Positions 36,865 through 46,057 of a stretch of 64,000 nucleotides of DNA are shown in pieces. The number at the start of each line of letters is the position of its first letter. Positions within the stretch are counted from its first letter, which is position 1. The position numbers were made by a program, and so were the translations under genes. A model generated the notes under the pieces. The model did no database searches, was not told the DNA's origin, and was given only the letters and a program-made list of their open reading frames with translations. The stretch is from Sphingomonadaceae bacterium (GTDB taxonomy: Bacteria; Pseudomonadota; Alphaproteobacteria; Sphingomonadales; Sphingomonadaceae), in assembly GCA_021732525.1 (NCBI GenBank), contig JAKFUU010000006.1, positions 100,558 to 164,557 on the forward strand. Reading direction: 5' to 3'.

Positions 36865-38073
36865 TTAACCGGTTGGCTGCGCTTTCCAACTGCCGCTATT
36901 TTGATATTCCGGCTTAATGTTTGTGTTTCCGGGAAGTTTGCTACCCGCGTAATTATCATCGCCGCCCTTGTTTTTCGCTTGCTTCGAATAATCGGGGGCT
37001 GCGTAAATTGGCGGTCGGCGCAGGCGCGCCGGTGTAATTGCAGAATAGGCTTGTTCGGGACCAATTGGATTGGCCGCGGCTGCACGGGCCTCTTGCTCCG
37101 CCTTCAACCGGATGGCGGCATATTCGCGCTCATATTGCTTCTGTAGCTGTATCGGGTCGAGCAAGGGCGTAAGCGGTGCATTCCAAGCACGTGGTTTTGG
37201 CCCCGGAAAGGGTTCGTTGCCGGTATAGCGGCTGAAAAATGCAGATGGCCGGCCCGCACTGCCCTTCCATTTGTAAAAACGATGCGCGCCGATTACGCCA
37301 AGAAAATCAAGACTGGGCGCCCAATAAGGATAGATATTCACGGTGTGATAATGCGTTGCGGTGCCCACGATAGTGTGAACATAACCCGTCAGCGCCGCCG
37401 CGGCAACGCGGTAAGCCCGGTTCCACGACGCGCGCGATGGAACCCGCACCATTGATCCGTCGCAGCTATAGCTAAATTGACATCCGGTTTGGCGCTCCGA
37501 ACCTTGATAGATCACACCGCAGATATTGTTGGGATAGGTGGGATGACGCATGCGGTTGATTATTACCTGAGCAACGGCGCGTTGACCCGAGTCGGGTTCA
37601 TTTGCAGCCTCGTAATAAATCGCATCGGTCAGGCATTTGACCGCGCGCGCATAATCAGGGTTACCGGGACGAATGATGAAAGGTTGAGCCGCAAAACTGG
37701 CTGCCTTCGATTCGGGCGTTTCGCTGATGTCGTTAAGCGCGGCAGGTTCAATCAACCCAGCGTTGTTGCCATTGCCTACCTCCAGCGTGTTGTGGTTCGG
37801 CGGGATCGTATATTCGGGTTCCAAGAAATAAAATGCAGATCCGGCAAAATTACTTTCCGATCTTTCTGCCTCGCCCAAGGGAGCGACTGGCATGAATTTT
37901 CCTCGATCTTGGCCAAATCCGGTAACTTGTGCAATCGATGGCGCCAGCGCCAAAAGGCTGAGCGCGACGAGCACGAGCAATATTTCGCGGCCGCCAATCA
38001 AACGGCGCCGGGGCCGTAAAGCGGCCTTTCTGCGCCGGATCTTATTTTGCGTAGGGAATGGCTCTTGCAGCAT
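36865..38073 (-). CDS. SleB-type cell wall hydrolase
   Basis: 402 residues. N-terminal membrane segment (ILLVLVALSLLALAPS, about 30-46), then a Hydrolase_2/SleB domain near residues 160-270: CLTDAIYYEAANEPDSGQRAVAQVIINRMRHP, NNICGVIYQGSERQTGCQFSYSCDG. Related proteins are lytic transglycosylases or amidases acting on peptidoglycan. The last 100 residues are Pro/Arg/Lys-rich and poorly ordered. 66 bp upstream of hemB. Confidence 0.87.
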   Translation of the reverse strand: MLQEPFPTQNKIRRRKAALRPRRRLIGGREILLVLVALSLLALAPSIAQVTGFGQDRGKFMPVAPLGEAERSESNFAGSAFYFLEPEYTIPPNHNTLEVGNGNNAGLIEPAALNDISETPESKAASFAAQPFIIRPGNPDYARAVKCLTDAIYYEAANEPDSGQRAVAQVIINRMRHPTYPNNICGVIYQGSERQTGCQFSYSCDGSMVRVPSRASWNRAYRVAAAALTGYVHTIVGTATHYHTVNIYPYWAPSLDFLGVIGAHRFYKWKGSAGRPSAFFSRYTGNEPFPGPKPRAWNAPLTPLLDPIQLQKQYEREYAAIRLKAEQEARAAAANPIGPEQAYSAITPARLRRPPIYAAPDYSKQAKNKGGDDNYAGSKLPGNTNIKPEYQNSGSWKAQPTG

Positions 38074-38327
38074 TGGAATCTTTGCAAAATGTGATTGAGG
38101 ACATGATTTGGCAGCATCCTTACAATAAATTTTAAAGGCTTGTGGGGGCGAAATTTCCCCTGTGCCAAGCTGGGACGCTGTAGGATTTGAATGTTAATTA
38201 TATCACAAATCTGTAATTTTTTAGATGCTTAACATGGGCCACCTCCTTCGAACCACCCTTTTGCTTGCTCCCCTAGGGGGCAGGTTCTAGAACGCAGTCT
38301 TTTCGCGAATCTACTGGAGTGAATATC

Positions 38328-39701
38328 ATGGCGGCACAATGGACGCCGGACAGTTGGAAACAGCATAAGGGCATCCAAATGCCTCACTATAATGATCGGG
38401 CGGCGCTGTCCGCGACCGAGGAAACGTTGCGCAATTATCCGCCGCTTGTTTTCGCCGGCGAAGCGCGTGAATTAAAGGCGGATCTGGCCGCGGTCGCCAG
38501 CGGCAATGCTTTCCTGCTGCAAGGCGGCGATTGCGCCGAAAGTTTTGCCGAATTTCACCCCAACAATATTCGCGATACATTTCGCGTCATTTTACAAATG
38601 GCGGTCGTCCTGACCTTTGCTGGCAAAGTTCCGGTGGTGAAGCTGGGCCGGATGGCCGGGCAATTTGCCAAACCGCGTTCGACCGATACCGAAGTGATCG
38701 GCGGGATTGAGCTGCCGAGCTATCGCGGCGATATTATCAACGACATAGCCTTTGACGCCGCCGCGCGCGAGCCCGATCCGGCGCGGATGGTGCGGGCCTA
38801 TAGTCAGGCGGCGGCGACGTTAAATTTGCTGCGCGCATTCAGCAGCGGCGGCTATGCCAACTTAAAACAAGTGCACGCATGGACGCATGATTATATGGGG
38901 CGCAGTGAATGGGCCAAAAAATACAGCGAAACCGCCGACCGGATTGGCGAAGCGCTCGATTTTATGGAGGCTTGCGGCATTACCCCTGAAACTGTGCCGC
39001 AGATTAAGGGCACGAAATTTTACACCAGTCATGAGGCATTGTTGCTGCCCTATGAACAGGCGCTCACGCGGCAGGATTCGCTCACCGGCGGCTGGTATGA
39101 CACCTCAGCGCATTTTCTTTGGATTGGCGATCGGACCCGGTTTGAAGGCAGCGCGCATGTCGAATTTTTGCGCGGGATTGGTAACCCCATCGGCGTGAAA
39201 TGCGGGCCTAGCTTACAGCCGGACGTCTTGATCAAGATTTTAGATATCCTCAATCCGGGGCATGAAGCGGGCCGGATCACGCTGATCTCCCGCTTTGGCC
39301 ATGACAAGGTGGTGGCGGGATTGCCGCCGTTGATCCGTGCGGTGCAGGCCTCCGGTCATCCGGTGATCTGGTCTTGCGATCCGATGCATGGCAATGTCAT
39401 CAAATCCGAAAGCGGCTATAAAACCCGCCCGTTTGAACGGATTTTGGCCGAAGTGCGCGGATTTTTTGCCGTGCACCGCGCCGAAGGCAGCTTCGCCGGG
39501 GGGATCCATATCGAAATGACTGGTCAGAATGTTACCGAATGCACCGGCGGCGCGATTGCGGTGACCGACGAAGGCCTTGCCGACCGTTATCATACCCATT
39601 GCGACCCGCGGCTAAACGCCGCCCAATCGCTTGAAATGGCATTTTTGCTGGCCGAGATGCTGAATGATGAATTGCATCAGCGCGCCAAAAAAGCCGCATA
39701 A
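38328..39701 (+). CDS. 3-deoxy-7-phosphoheptulonate synthase, class II
   Basis: 457 residues. First step of the shikimate pathway, joining phosphoenolpyruvate and erythrose 4-phosphate. Class II (plant-like) signatures: [15 protein letters not shown] with the metal cysteine, [48 protein letters not shown] and [20 protein letters not shown] 38328 has GGAG eight bases before it; GTG 38319 is less likely. The 254-bp upstream gap holds AT-rich promoter-like sequence and a CCCCTAGGGGG palindrome near 38270, nothing else recognised. Confidence 0.95.
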   Translation: MAAQWTPDSWKQHKGIQMPHYNDRAALSATEETLRNYPPLVFAGEARELKADLAAVASGNAFLLQGGDCAESFAEFHPNNIRDTFRVILQMAVVLTFAGKVPVVKLGRMAGQFAKPRSTDTEVIGGIELPSYRGDIINDIAFDAAAREPDPARMVRAYSQAAATLNLLRAFSSGGYANLKQVHAWTHDYMGRSEWAKKYSETADRIGEALDFMEACGITPETVPQIKGTKFYTSHEALLLPYEQALTRQDSLTGGWYDTSAHFLWIGDRTRFEGSAHVEFLRGIGNPIGVKCGPSLQPDVLIKILDILNPGHEAGRITLISRFGHDKVVAGLPPLIRAVQASGHPVIWSCDPMHGNVIKSESGYKTRPFERILAEVRGFFAVHRAEGSFAGGIHIEMTGQNVTECTGGAIAVTDEGLADRYHTHCDPRLNAAQSLEMAFLLAEMLNDELHQRAKKAA

Positions 39702-39753
39702 AATGCATGATTCTCAGCCGCGGTGTACTGCCATTATGCCGCGGACAGGTGCC

Positions 39754-40278
39754 ATGTTCCCGGCGCGCGTCATCATGCTCACCGTCTGCACGTTGCTGTC
39801 GGCCTGCGCGCAGACGGTTGAAACCCGGGTTGTCAGCGCGGGTGTGGCCGGGGCCGCGCCTACCCGCTATATAGCGGCCTTGCCCAATAAAATTTCGTCA
39901 CAGGAATATGATATAGCGCACAATCTGGTTGCCACGAAATTGGCTGATCGGGGTTATGTCTCGGCAGCGGATGCAACGCTGTTTTTGCAGGTTGGGGTCG
40001 CGCAGCGCCCTGCGTCGTTGTCATTGACGCAGGGAGGAACCATATTGAGTCCGGCGAGCGCAAAGCGCGGCTCGCGCCGCTGTGCGATAAGCGAATACCG
40101 CTTGACGGTAGCACTCACAAAAATTGCGGACGGCGCCGAGATGTATCGTGCCGCCGCCAGCGAATATCATTGCAAGCTTAATATCGGCGCGGTTTTGCCC
40201 CGCCTCGTGGACGCGGCGCTTGCCGATTTGGGCAAACCAAAGGGCGGCTATGTAACGAAACGCAAGCAGGCGCGGTAA
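39754..40278 (+). CDS. Putative lipoprotein, unknown function
   Basis: 174 residues. Lipoprotein signal MFPARVIMLTVCTLLSACAQ with lipobox LSAC; AGGTGCC precedes the ATG. ATG 39736 six codons earlier is an alternative; the frame stays open back into the DAHP synthase gene, which is not taken as coding. The body (YDIAHNLVATKLADRGYVSAADATLFLQVGV, SEYRLTVALTKIADGAEMYRA) recalls DUF4136-type outer-membrane lipoproteins that contain a paired beta-sheet fold, but the match is weak. Very basic C-terminus (GGYVTKRKQAR). Confidence 0.65.
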   Translation: MFPARVIMLTVCTLLSACAQTVETRVVSAGVAGAAPTRYIAALPNKISSQEYDIAHNLVATKLADRGYVSAADATLFLQVGVAQRPASLSLTQGGTILSPASAKRGSRRCAISEYRLTVALTKIADGAEMYRAAASEYHCKLNIGAVLPRLVDAALADLGKPKGGYVTKRKQAR

Positions 40279-40290
40279 TTTCTTGCCGCC

Positions 40291-42048
40291 TTATTCGGCG
40301 TTACCGTCATCTGCGCCTTGCTTGCCCTTAGGGCTTTTTGGCAGGCGTTTTGGTATCACGGCGTCCTCAGCATGTTCCAGCGCGAGATTATCCGCAATGG
40401 CCGGATCGACCGCTTTGGCGGCGCCCGATATCAAGGATTCAAGCGACGAGCCATCTAATCCGAGTTCCTTCATCAAGCCGTCGATAATTGGAGCTTGTGC
40501 ACGATAAGCCAAGGCGGCTGACACCGCGTCCGTTGCCAGATTTCCGCTTGTCCCATTGGTGGCTGCCCCGCCGTATCCACCACCGGACCGATTCCCGCTA
40601 TTTTGCGTTAGGCCGTCGACTTGAACGATTTTGATCGAGTCAATCGCTTCCATTGGTTTAACCGATTCGCGAACAATTTCGGGAAGTATTTTTAACAAAG
40701 CCATTTTGGTTTGCAGCGAAATTTGATCGGATGACAATAGGTTGGCCGCTTCGTTAATTGCCCGCTGACCAGCCGCTTCCACTTCAAAGCGGATACGTGA
40801 GGCCTCGGCGCGCAGCTTTTCGGCCTCTGCATCGCCTTCTGCCGCCATCCGCACGGCGGTTGCTCGGTTCGCCGCCGCTTCCTTTTCCGCTTCCGCCTGC
40901 ACCTTCACGGCAATCGCTTGCCGCTCGGCCTCTTTTGCCGCCTCGATCAGTTCAATCAGCTTTTCGCGATCGGCAATTTCGGTCTCGCGCGCCGTGATGA
41001 CCTGCTCTTCGGCGGCGACGGCCTTGGCGCGGGCCTCATCCGCTTCGGCTTTGGCCTGGCTTTCTTCGCGGGATTTATTTTGGACGGCAATTTGCTGCTC
41101 TTGACGCGCGATCTCGATCGATTGTTCCTGCGCGATCCGGGCTTGTTGAATCGCCCTATCCGCTTCAATTTGTGCTGCATCCACCGCTTGTTTTGCCTTA
41201 ATCTGCGCGTCTTGCGCTTCTTGATCGCGCTGGGCCTTTTCGCGGGCTACTTCGGCGCCTTGTCCCGCGCGGCGCACTTCCACTTCGCGTTCTTGCTCCA
41301 ACCGGGCAAATTCTTGGTCACGGCTAATTTCAAATGACCGTTTATCGGCTTCCAAATTCTTGGTTTCAATCTGAACGCGGGTGTCTTGTTCGATATCATT
41401 GCGTGCTTTTTTGCGCAGCTCAATTTGCTCGGTCAACTTGGTCAGGCCTTCGGCATCAAAAGCATTGTTGGCGTTGAAATGTTCAATGCTGGTTTGATCG
41501 AGCCCGGTTAGCGATACAGATTCCAGCTCCAGCCCGTTCATTGCCAAATCATTTGACGACGCCTGCTGAACCTTCTGCACAAAATCGGCGCGCTGTTCAT
41601 GCAGTTCATTCATGGTCATACCGGCGGCAACGGAGCGCAGCGCATCGACAAATTTGCCCTCCACCAGATCCTTCAAAAGCTCCGGCTGCATGGTGCGCAT
41701 CCCCAGCGTTTGCGCGGCCATCGCGAGCGACTGCGCATCGGGCGCGACGCGCACGTAAAATTCGGCTTTCACATCGATCCGCAACCGGTCCAGCGTAATC
41801 AGCGCATCGACGTTGTTGCGCTCCACCGCCAGCCGCACGGTATTCATATTGACCGGCATAGTCTCATGCAACACCGGCAGCACGAGCGCGCCGCCATTCA
41901 TAACTACTTTTTCGCCGCCAAGGCCGGTGCGGATAAAGGCAATTTCCTTTGTCGCCCGCTTATAAAGCCGCGTGATAACCACGCCAAATATCACCAAAGT
42001 AAACAGGATAATGCCAGCATAAATGGCGATGGTGATAAGGTTACTCAT
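40291..42048 (-). CDS. yqiK: Flotillin-family SPFH protein (YqiK-like)
   Basis: 585 residues. One N-terminal membrane helix (ITIAIYAGIILFTLVIFGVVITRLY), SPFH/band-7 domain (about 35-240: VVMNGGALVLPVLHETMPVNMNTVRLAV), long Ala/Glu/Arg/Gln coiled coil (about 240-470) and a Gly/Ser-rich end. Forms membrane-raft scaffolds; E. coli YqiK is the counterpart. yqiJ lies 106 bp upstream on the same strand, the expected pair. Confidence 0.92.
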   Translation of the reverse strand: MSNLITIAIYAGIILFTLVIFGVVITRLYKRATKEIAFIRTGLGGEKVVMNGGALVLPVLHETMPVNMNTVRLAVERNNVDALITLDRLRIDVKAEFYVRVAPDAQSLAMAAQTLGMRTMQPELLKDLVEGKFVDALRSVAAGMTMNELHEQRADFVQKVQQASSNDLAMNGLELESVSLTGLDQTSIEHFNANNAFDAEGLTKLTEQIELRKKARNDIEQDTRVQIETKNLEADKRSFEISRDQEFARLEQEREVEVRRAGQGAEVAREKAQRDQEAQDAQIKAKQAVDAAQIEADRAIQQARIAQEQSIEIARQEQQIAVQNKSREESQAKAEADEARAKAVAAEEQVITARETEIADREKLIELIEAAKEAERQAIAVKVQAEAEKEAAANRATAVRMAAEGDAEAEKLRAEASRIRFEVEAAGQRAINEAANLLSSDQISLQTKMALLKILPEIVRESVKPMEAIDSIKIVQVDGLTQNSGNRSGGGYGGAATNGTSGNLATDAVSAALAYRAQAPIIDGLMKELGLDGSSLESLISGAAKAVDPAIADNLALEHAEDAVIPKRLPKSPKGKQGADDGNAE

Positions 42049-42154
42049 ATTTTAATCTCCAGTAAAAGCGCCGATGGTCGTTGCGGCTTTCATGATGTTA
42101 TGGGCGTTTTTTGGGGGCTGAATGGGGGTCATCCCGCCGCTATGCTACATTGCT

Positions 42155-42778
42155 CTATCCTTCCAAGCGCGGCAGGTGATGATCGCCATGCGATATCGCC
42201 CGAAATAATTGGCCTTCGCGCCGGACGAGTAGCAATTTCTCTCCGCTTTGCAGCGTCTGATCCTCATTGTCTGGTTCAACCATAACAAAATGCGCCAGGC
42301 CATGCATATCGGTCACTTTTGCGCGCGCAGGAGAAGCATGGCGCGCGGTGCCGATTTCGATAAAGGCAAATCGCCCGATCAGGCTATCAAGCCCCACCAC
42401 GGTTGTTTCATCTTTCGGCATGATATAGGCCAAGGGCCGCGCCAATAGTGAAGTGGCGGGCAGCGCGAGCAGCGCCGCGGCCGGAGCGGCGAGCAGGGAC
42501 GGCCATAAGCCGCCCGTCAGCGATTGCACCAATTGCTGCCCTGCAAAACCGATCAGCGTGAATAGCATTACAAATAATGCGAGCCAAAGGATGAGAGGCA
42601 AACGGCCAATGCCAAGAAAAGCGAGAATTCCCTCACCCAAATCGGCGGAAGCCGTGTCGCTATCTAAATCGGGTTCAAAATCACCAAAACCAGAAATTTG
42701 TATGATGAAAAGACCAATGAGCACCAAAAGGCCAGCAGCGAAAATGATATTTTCATCGGCCAACCAAAAATCAAACAT
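42155..42778 (-). CDS. yqiJ: YqiJ-type membrane protein with OB-fold domain
   Basis: 207 residues from ATG 42778 (MFDFWLADENIIFAAG), which has AGAGG seven bases upstream. Two to three membrane segments (about 10-30, 60-85, 95-115) and a C-terminal OB-fold (GLDSLIGRFAFIEIGTARHASPARAKVTD, KLLLVRREGQLFRAI). Partner of flotillin YqiK in a conserved gene pair; an NfeD-like helper role in membrane domains is inferred. Confidence 0.85.
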   Translation of the reverse strand: MFDFWLADENIIFAAGLLVLIGLFIIQISGFGDFEPDLDSDTASADLGEGILAFLGIGRLPLILWLALFVMLFTLIGFAGQQLVQSLTGGLWPSLLAAPAAALLALPATSLLARPLAYIMPKDETTVVGLDSLIGRFAFIEIGTARHASPARAKVTDMHGLAHFVMVEPDNEDQTLQSGEKLLLVRREGQLFRAISHGDHHLPRLEG

Positions 42779-42912
42779 GCAAGAACCTCTTACCCGATAA
42801 TTTCCAAAAGATAATGCGAGAATAGGCAAGTCTGGTCAATCAAATTCAGGTCAGACTTTTCCGATTATTGAAATGGGCTAGCGAAAAGACAGGCTGGTGT
42901 ATAAATGCCACT

Positions 42913-43827
42913 TCAAAGCGGATTTTCTTCGGTTTTTCTGAACCCAACCGCCAGCCACCATGCAGCCATAACCTGCATCAGCTTTTCCCATTTGCTTACG
43001 GAAATTCGCTGGTCCCAGGCATCGCTGCCCGCTGCGCGGACTTTGCGGGCGATATCGCCGTAAATTCCGGCCGCGGACAGCACCGCCCAGCGCGAACGAA
43101 ACGGCAGCCGCGCTGCGCCAACCCGCGCCGATGCCTCATAACGCGCGCTGGCATCGCACAGCCGCGCCGCCATTTGGGTGAGCTGCGTGAGATATAGCGG
43201 CTGCATCAGCGCGCCGGCGGGAATAGCTTGCGCGGCGATCCATGCGGCGGGCAGATAGCAGCGCCCCGCCGCGTCATCCTCGGCAATATCGCGGGCGATG
43301 TTGGCATATTGAAAAGCCAGGCCAAGGTGACAGGCGCGGCTCAGCGTTGCCTCATCATCCGCCGGCACCCCCATCACCGCCGCCATCATCACGCCGACGG
43401 CGCCAGCCACGTGGAAACAATATTGCTGCAAATCCTCATCTGTCTGCGGCCGCCAGCCGGCGGCATCGAGCGCGAAGCCTTCGATCACATCATCCGCCAT
43501 CTTTTGCGTCAGGCCGCATTCGGCGGCGACTATGCCCAAACAATCAAAGGCAGGCTCGCTGGTGATGTCCCCGCGCATAGCTTTTGCGGTGAGCGCGCGG
43601 ATGGCGGTTAGCCGCGCCTTCGGATCGTCCACCGCCGCCATCGCGCCGCCATGATCCTGCCCATCGGCCATATCATCGCATGCCCGGCACCAGGCATAGA
43701 GCAACCAGACACGCTCGCGGGTTTTACGGTCAAATAACTTGCTGGCAAAGGCAAAGCTTTTGGAGCCGCGCGCGATGCTTTTTTGGGCGAAGGCGATAAG
43801 GGCGGTGCGGTCGGCGGCATGCGGCAT
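42913..43827 (-). CDS. crtB: Phytoene synthase
   Basis: 304 residues. Condenses two geranylgeranyl diphosphates to phytoene. Both aspartate-rich motifs are intact: YAWCRACDDMADG (about 45-57) and ANIARDIAEDDAAGRCYLP (about 178-196). The genes run crtY, crtI, LOG-family, crtB in transcriptional order. The ATG is directly preceded by a GTCAT repeat, whose hairpin could affect initiation. Product gives rise to the carotenoids that colour many sphingomonads. Confidence 0.95.
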   Translation of the reverse strand: MPHAADRTALIAFAQKSIARGSKSFAFASKLFDRKTRERVWLLYAWCRACDDMADGQDHGGAMAAVDDPKARLTAIRALTAKAMRGDITSEPAFDCLGIVAAECGLTQKMADDVIEGFALDAAGWRPQTDEDLQQYCFHVAGAVGVMMAAVMGVPADDEATLSRACHLGLAFQYANIARDIAEDDAAGRCYLPAAWIAAQAIPAGALMQPLYLTQLTQMAARLCDASARYEASARVGAARLPFRSRWAVLSAAGIYGDIARKVRAAGSDAWDQRISVSKWEKLMQVMAAWWLAVGFRKTEENPL

Positions 43828-43835
43828 CTTTCATA

Positions 43836-43952
43836 CGTCATCCCGGCGAAAGCCGGGATCTTTTTCAGTGTCAGCATATTCCTTCATGGGATTCCGGCTT
43901 TCGCCGGAATGACGATGATAATTTAAAAAATTCCCGCCTTCGCGGGCGTGAC
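43836..43952. repeat. GTCAT-ended repeats between crtB and the LOG-family gene
   Basis: CGTCATCCCGGCGAAAGCCG, then a facing CGGCTTTCGCCGGAATGACG, followed by a third half unit TTCCCGCCTTCGCGGGCGTG ending in AC. The hairpins fill nearly the entire 152-bp gap and abut the crtB ribosome site, so they may separate crtB expression from the genes before it. Confidence 0.85.
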
Positions 43953-43979
43953 AAAAAAAAGAGATCGGGGGGCCGGCGC

Positions 43980-44564
43980 TCACAAATCATCCGCCTTCAT
44001 CTGAAAAATGGTTTTGTGCGGCACATAGGCTTCCATTTTGGCCAGCAAGTCCGGCAGCTGTTCGGCCACGATCAAGATGTTCTTATGCGCCGCACGAATA
44101 AAACCGACATCGGCCATATGCGCGTTAAAGGCGATCAGATGATCGTAATATCCCGCGATATTGAGGATGCCAACAGGCTTGCTATGATAGCCCAATTGCG
44201 CCCAGCTGATCGCCTCCCACATTTCATCCATCGTGCCAACCCCGCCGGGCAGGTTGATGAAACCGTCGGATAGGTCGGTGAAGGCTTGTTTGCGCTCATG
44301 CATATTTTTGACCACATGCAACTCGGTGCAGCCTTTATGCGCGACTTCCGCGCCGACCAAAGCCTCGGGGATGATGCCAATGACCTTGCCGCCCGCCGCC
44401 AGCGCCGCGTCCGCAACCGCGCCCATCAGGCCGAGCCTGCCGCCGCCATAGACGGTGGTGATCCCGCGTTCTGCTAAACCATGGCCCACCGCGCGAGCAG
44501 CATCGATGTAAACCGGATCGGCGGGGGTTGCCGACCCGCAATAGACGGCGAGCGATTGCATCAT
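43980..44564 (-). CDS. LOG-family nucleotide phosphoribohydrolase
   Basis: 194 residues, Rossmann fold. The PGGxGTxxE motif reads LPGGVGTMDEMWEAISW (about 107-123); N-terminal LAVYCGSATPADPVYI and TTVYGGGRLGLMG are also typical. Family members release free base from nucleoside 5'-monophosphates (cytokinin activation in plants; AMP hydrolysis in bacteria). Sits between crtI (ATGA overlap) and crtB, apparently riding in the carotenoid transcript. Confidence 0.93.
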   Translation of the reverse strand: MMQSLAVYCGSATPADPVYIDAARAVGHGLAERGITTVYGGGRLGLMGAVADAALAAGGKVIGIIPEALVGAEVAHKGCTELHVVKNMHERKQAFTDLSDGFINLPGGVGTMDEMWEAISWAQLGYHSKPVGILNIAGYYDHLIAFNAHMADVGFIRAAHKNILIVAEQLPDLLAKMEAYVPHKTIFQMKADDL

Positions 44565-46057
44565 TTCATATCCTCTAACATCAATGCTGCGGTTGCTTTC
44601 GCGCTGCCGACCACGCCGGGGATGCCCGCGCCTGGATGCGTGCCTGCGCCGACAAAATACAGGTTGCTGATTACGTCATCGCGGTTATGCGCGCGGAAGA
44701 AAGCGCTTTGCCACAGCACTGGCTCCAGGCTGAAGGCGCTGCCATGATGTGCGCCCAAATCGCGGCCGAAATCGGTCGGCGCATAACAGAAGCTAACGGT
44801 GAGATTTTCTTTCAGCCCTGGCAACACCCGCCGTTCCAGCTCGTCTAAAATCGCGTCTTTGAATTTCTCACCAAATTCGCCGTCCCAATCAACATTGCCC
44901 CAATCGACATTCGCTTTGCCCAAATGTGCCACCGGGGCGAGCACGTAAAAGGTTGAATGACCCGCCGGTGCCATTGTCGGATCGGTGATGCTGGGATGGT
45001 GCAGATAGAGGCTGAAATCTTCCGGCACCGTACCATTTTTGTAGATATCGTCGAGTAAGCCTTTGTAACGCGGCCCGAATAAGATCGAATGATGCGCGAC
45101 ATCGGGATAGTGGCCCTTGAGCCCGAAATGCACCACGAACAAGGACGGGCTCCAGCGTTTGCGTTTCAACGCCTTGGTCTGCTTTGCCCCGCGCGGATGG
45201 CCGGGCAGCAGTTTTTCATAAGTGTGGATCAAATCGCCATTGGTGGCCACCGCATCGGCGGGCAGGCGCAGACCCGCTTTTGTCCGCACCGCAACGGTAT
45301 GGTTGCCATCCGTCTCAATCTCTTCGGCTGCGTCATTGAGGATCAGCTTGCCGCCGAGCCGCTCGAACAGCGCCGCCATACCCGCGACCAGCCGGTTGGT
45401 GCCGCCGCGCGCAAACCATACGCCGCCGCGTTTCTCTATGGTGTGGATCAACGCATAGATGCTGCTCGTCGTCATCGGATTGCCGCCAACCAGCAGGGTC
45501 TGGAATGACAGTGCCTCGCGCAATTTTTCGCTCTTCACATATTTGGAGGCAATCGAATAGACGCTGCGCCAAGCCTGATAGCGCGCCAAGGCTGGCGCGG
45601 CCTTAATCATGCTGGCAAAATCGAGGAAGGCGACCGAGCCGAGTTTCTGATATCCCTCGCGCTCGACGCCTTTGGAATATTCCTGAAATTTCTCATATCC
45701 CGCTAGATCATCCGGCGCTATTTTCTCGATTTCGGCGCGCAGTTGCGCTTCATCGTTCGAATAATCATATGTCGTGCCATCGGGCCAGTTGAGCCGGTAA
45801 AAGGGCTTGACCGGCATTAAATCGACATCATCACAAAGCCTTGATCCCGAAAGCTGCCATAATTCCTCAAGACAGGGCGGATCGGTAATCACCGTTGGCC
45901 CGGCGTCAAAGATAAAACCCTGACGATCCCAGAAATAGCCGCGCCCGCCCGGCTTATCGCGGGCCTCAACGATGGTTGTGCCAATCCCAGCCGATTGCAA
46001 GCGGATCGCCAATGCTAATCCGCCAAAACCTGCGCCGATAATGACGGCTGATTTCAT
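44561..46057 (-). CDS. crtI: Phytoene desaturase
   Basis: 498 residues. FAD-dependent desaturation of phytoene to lycopene. FAD motif AVIIGAGFGGLALAIRLQSAG at the N-terminus, GGRGYFWDRQGFIFDAGPTVIT, and the C-terminal CrtI signature YFVGAGTHPGAGIPGVVGSA. Start codon overlaps the crtY stop (TAATG) and the stop overlaps the next gene, so translation is coupled across the cluster. Confidence 0.97.
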   Translation of the reverse strand: MKSAVIIGAGFGGLALAIRLQSAGIGTTIVEARDKPGGRGYFWDRQGFIFDAGPTVITDPPCLEELWQLSGSRLCDDVDLMPVKPFYRLNWPDGTTYDYSNDEAQLRAEIEKIAPDDLAGYEKFQEYSKGVEREGYQKLGSVAFLDFASMIKAAPALARYQAWRSVYSIASKYVKSEKLREALSFQTLLVGGNPMTTSSIYALIHTIEKRGGVWFARGGTNRLVAGMAALFERLGGKLILNDAAEEIETDGNHTVAVRTKAGLRLPADAVATNGDLIHTYEKLLPGHPRGAKQTKALKRKRWSPSLFVVHFGLKGHYPDVAHHSILFGPRYKGLLDDIYKNGTVPEDFSLYLHHPSITDPTMAPAGHSTFYVLAPVAHLGKANVDWGNVDWDGEFGEKFKDAILDELERRVLPGLKENLTVSFCYAPTDFGRDLGAHHGSAFSLEPVLWQSAFFRAHNRDDVISNLYFVGAGTHPGAGIPGVVGSAKATAALMLEDMK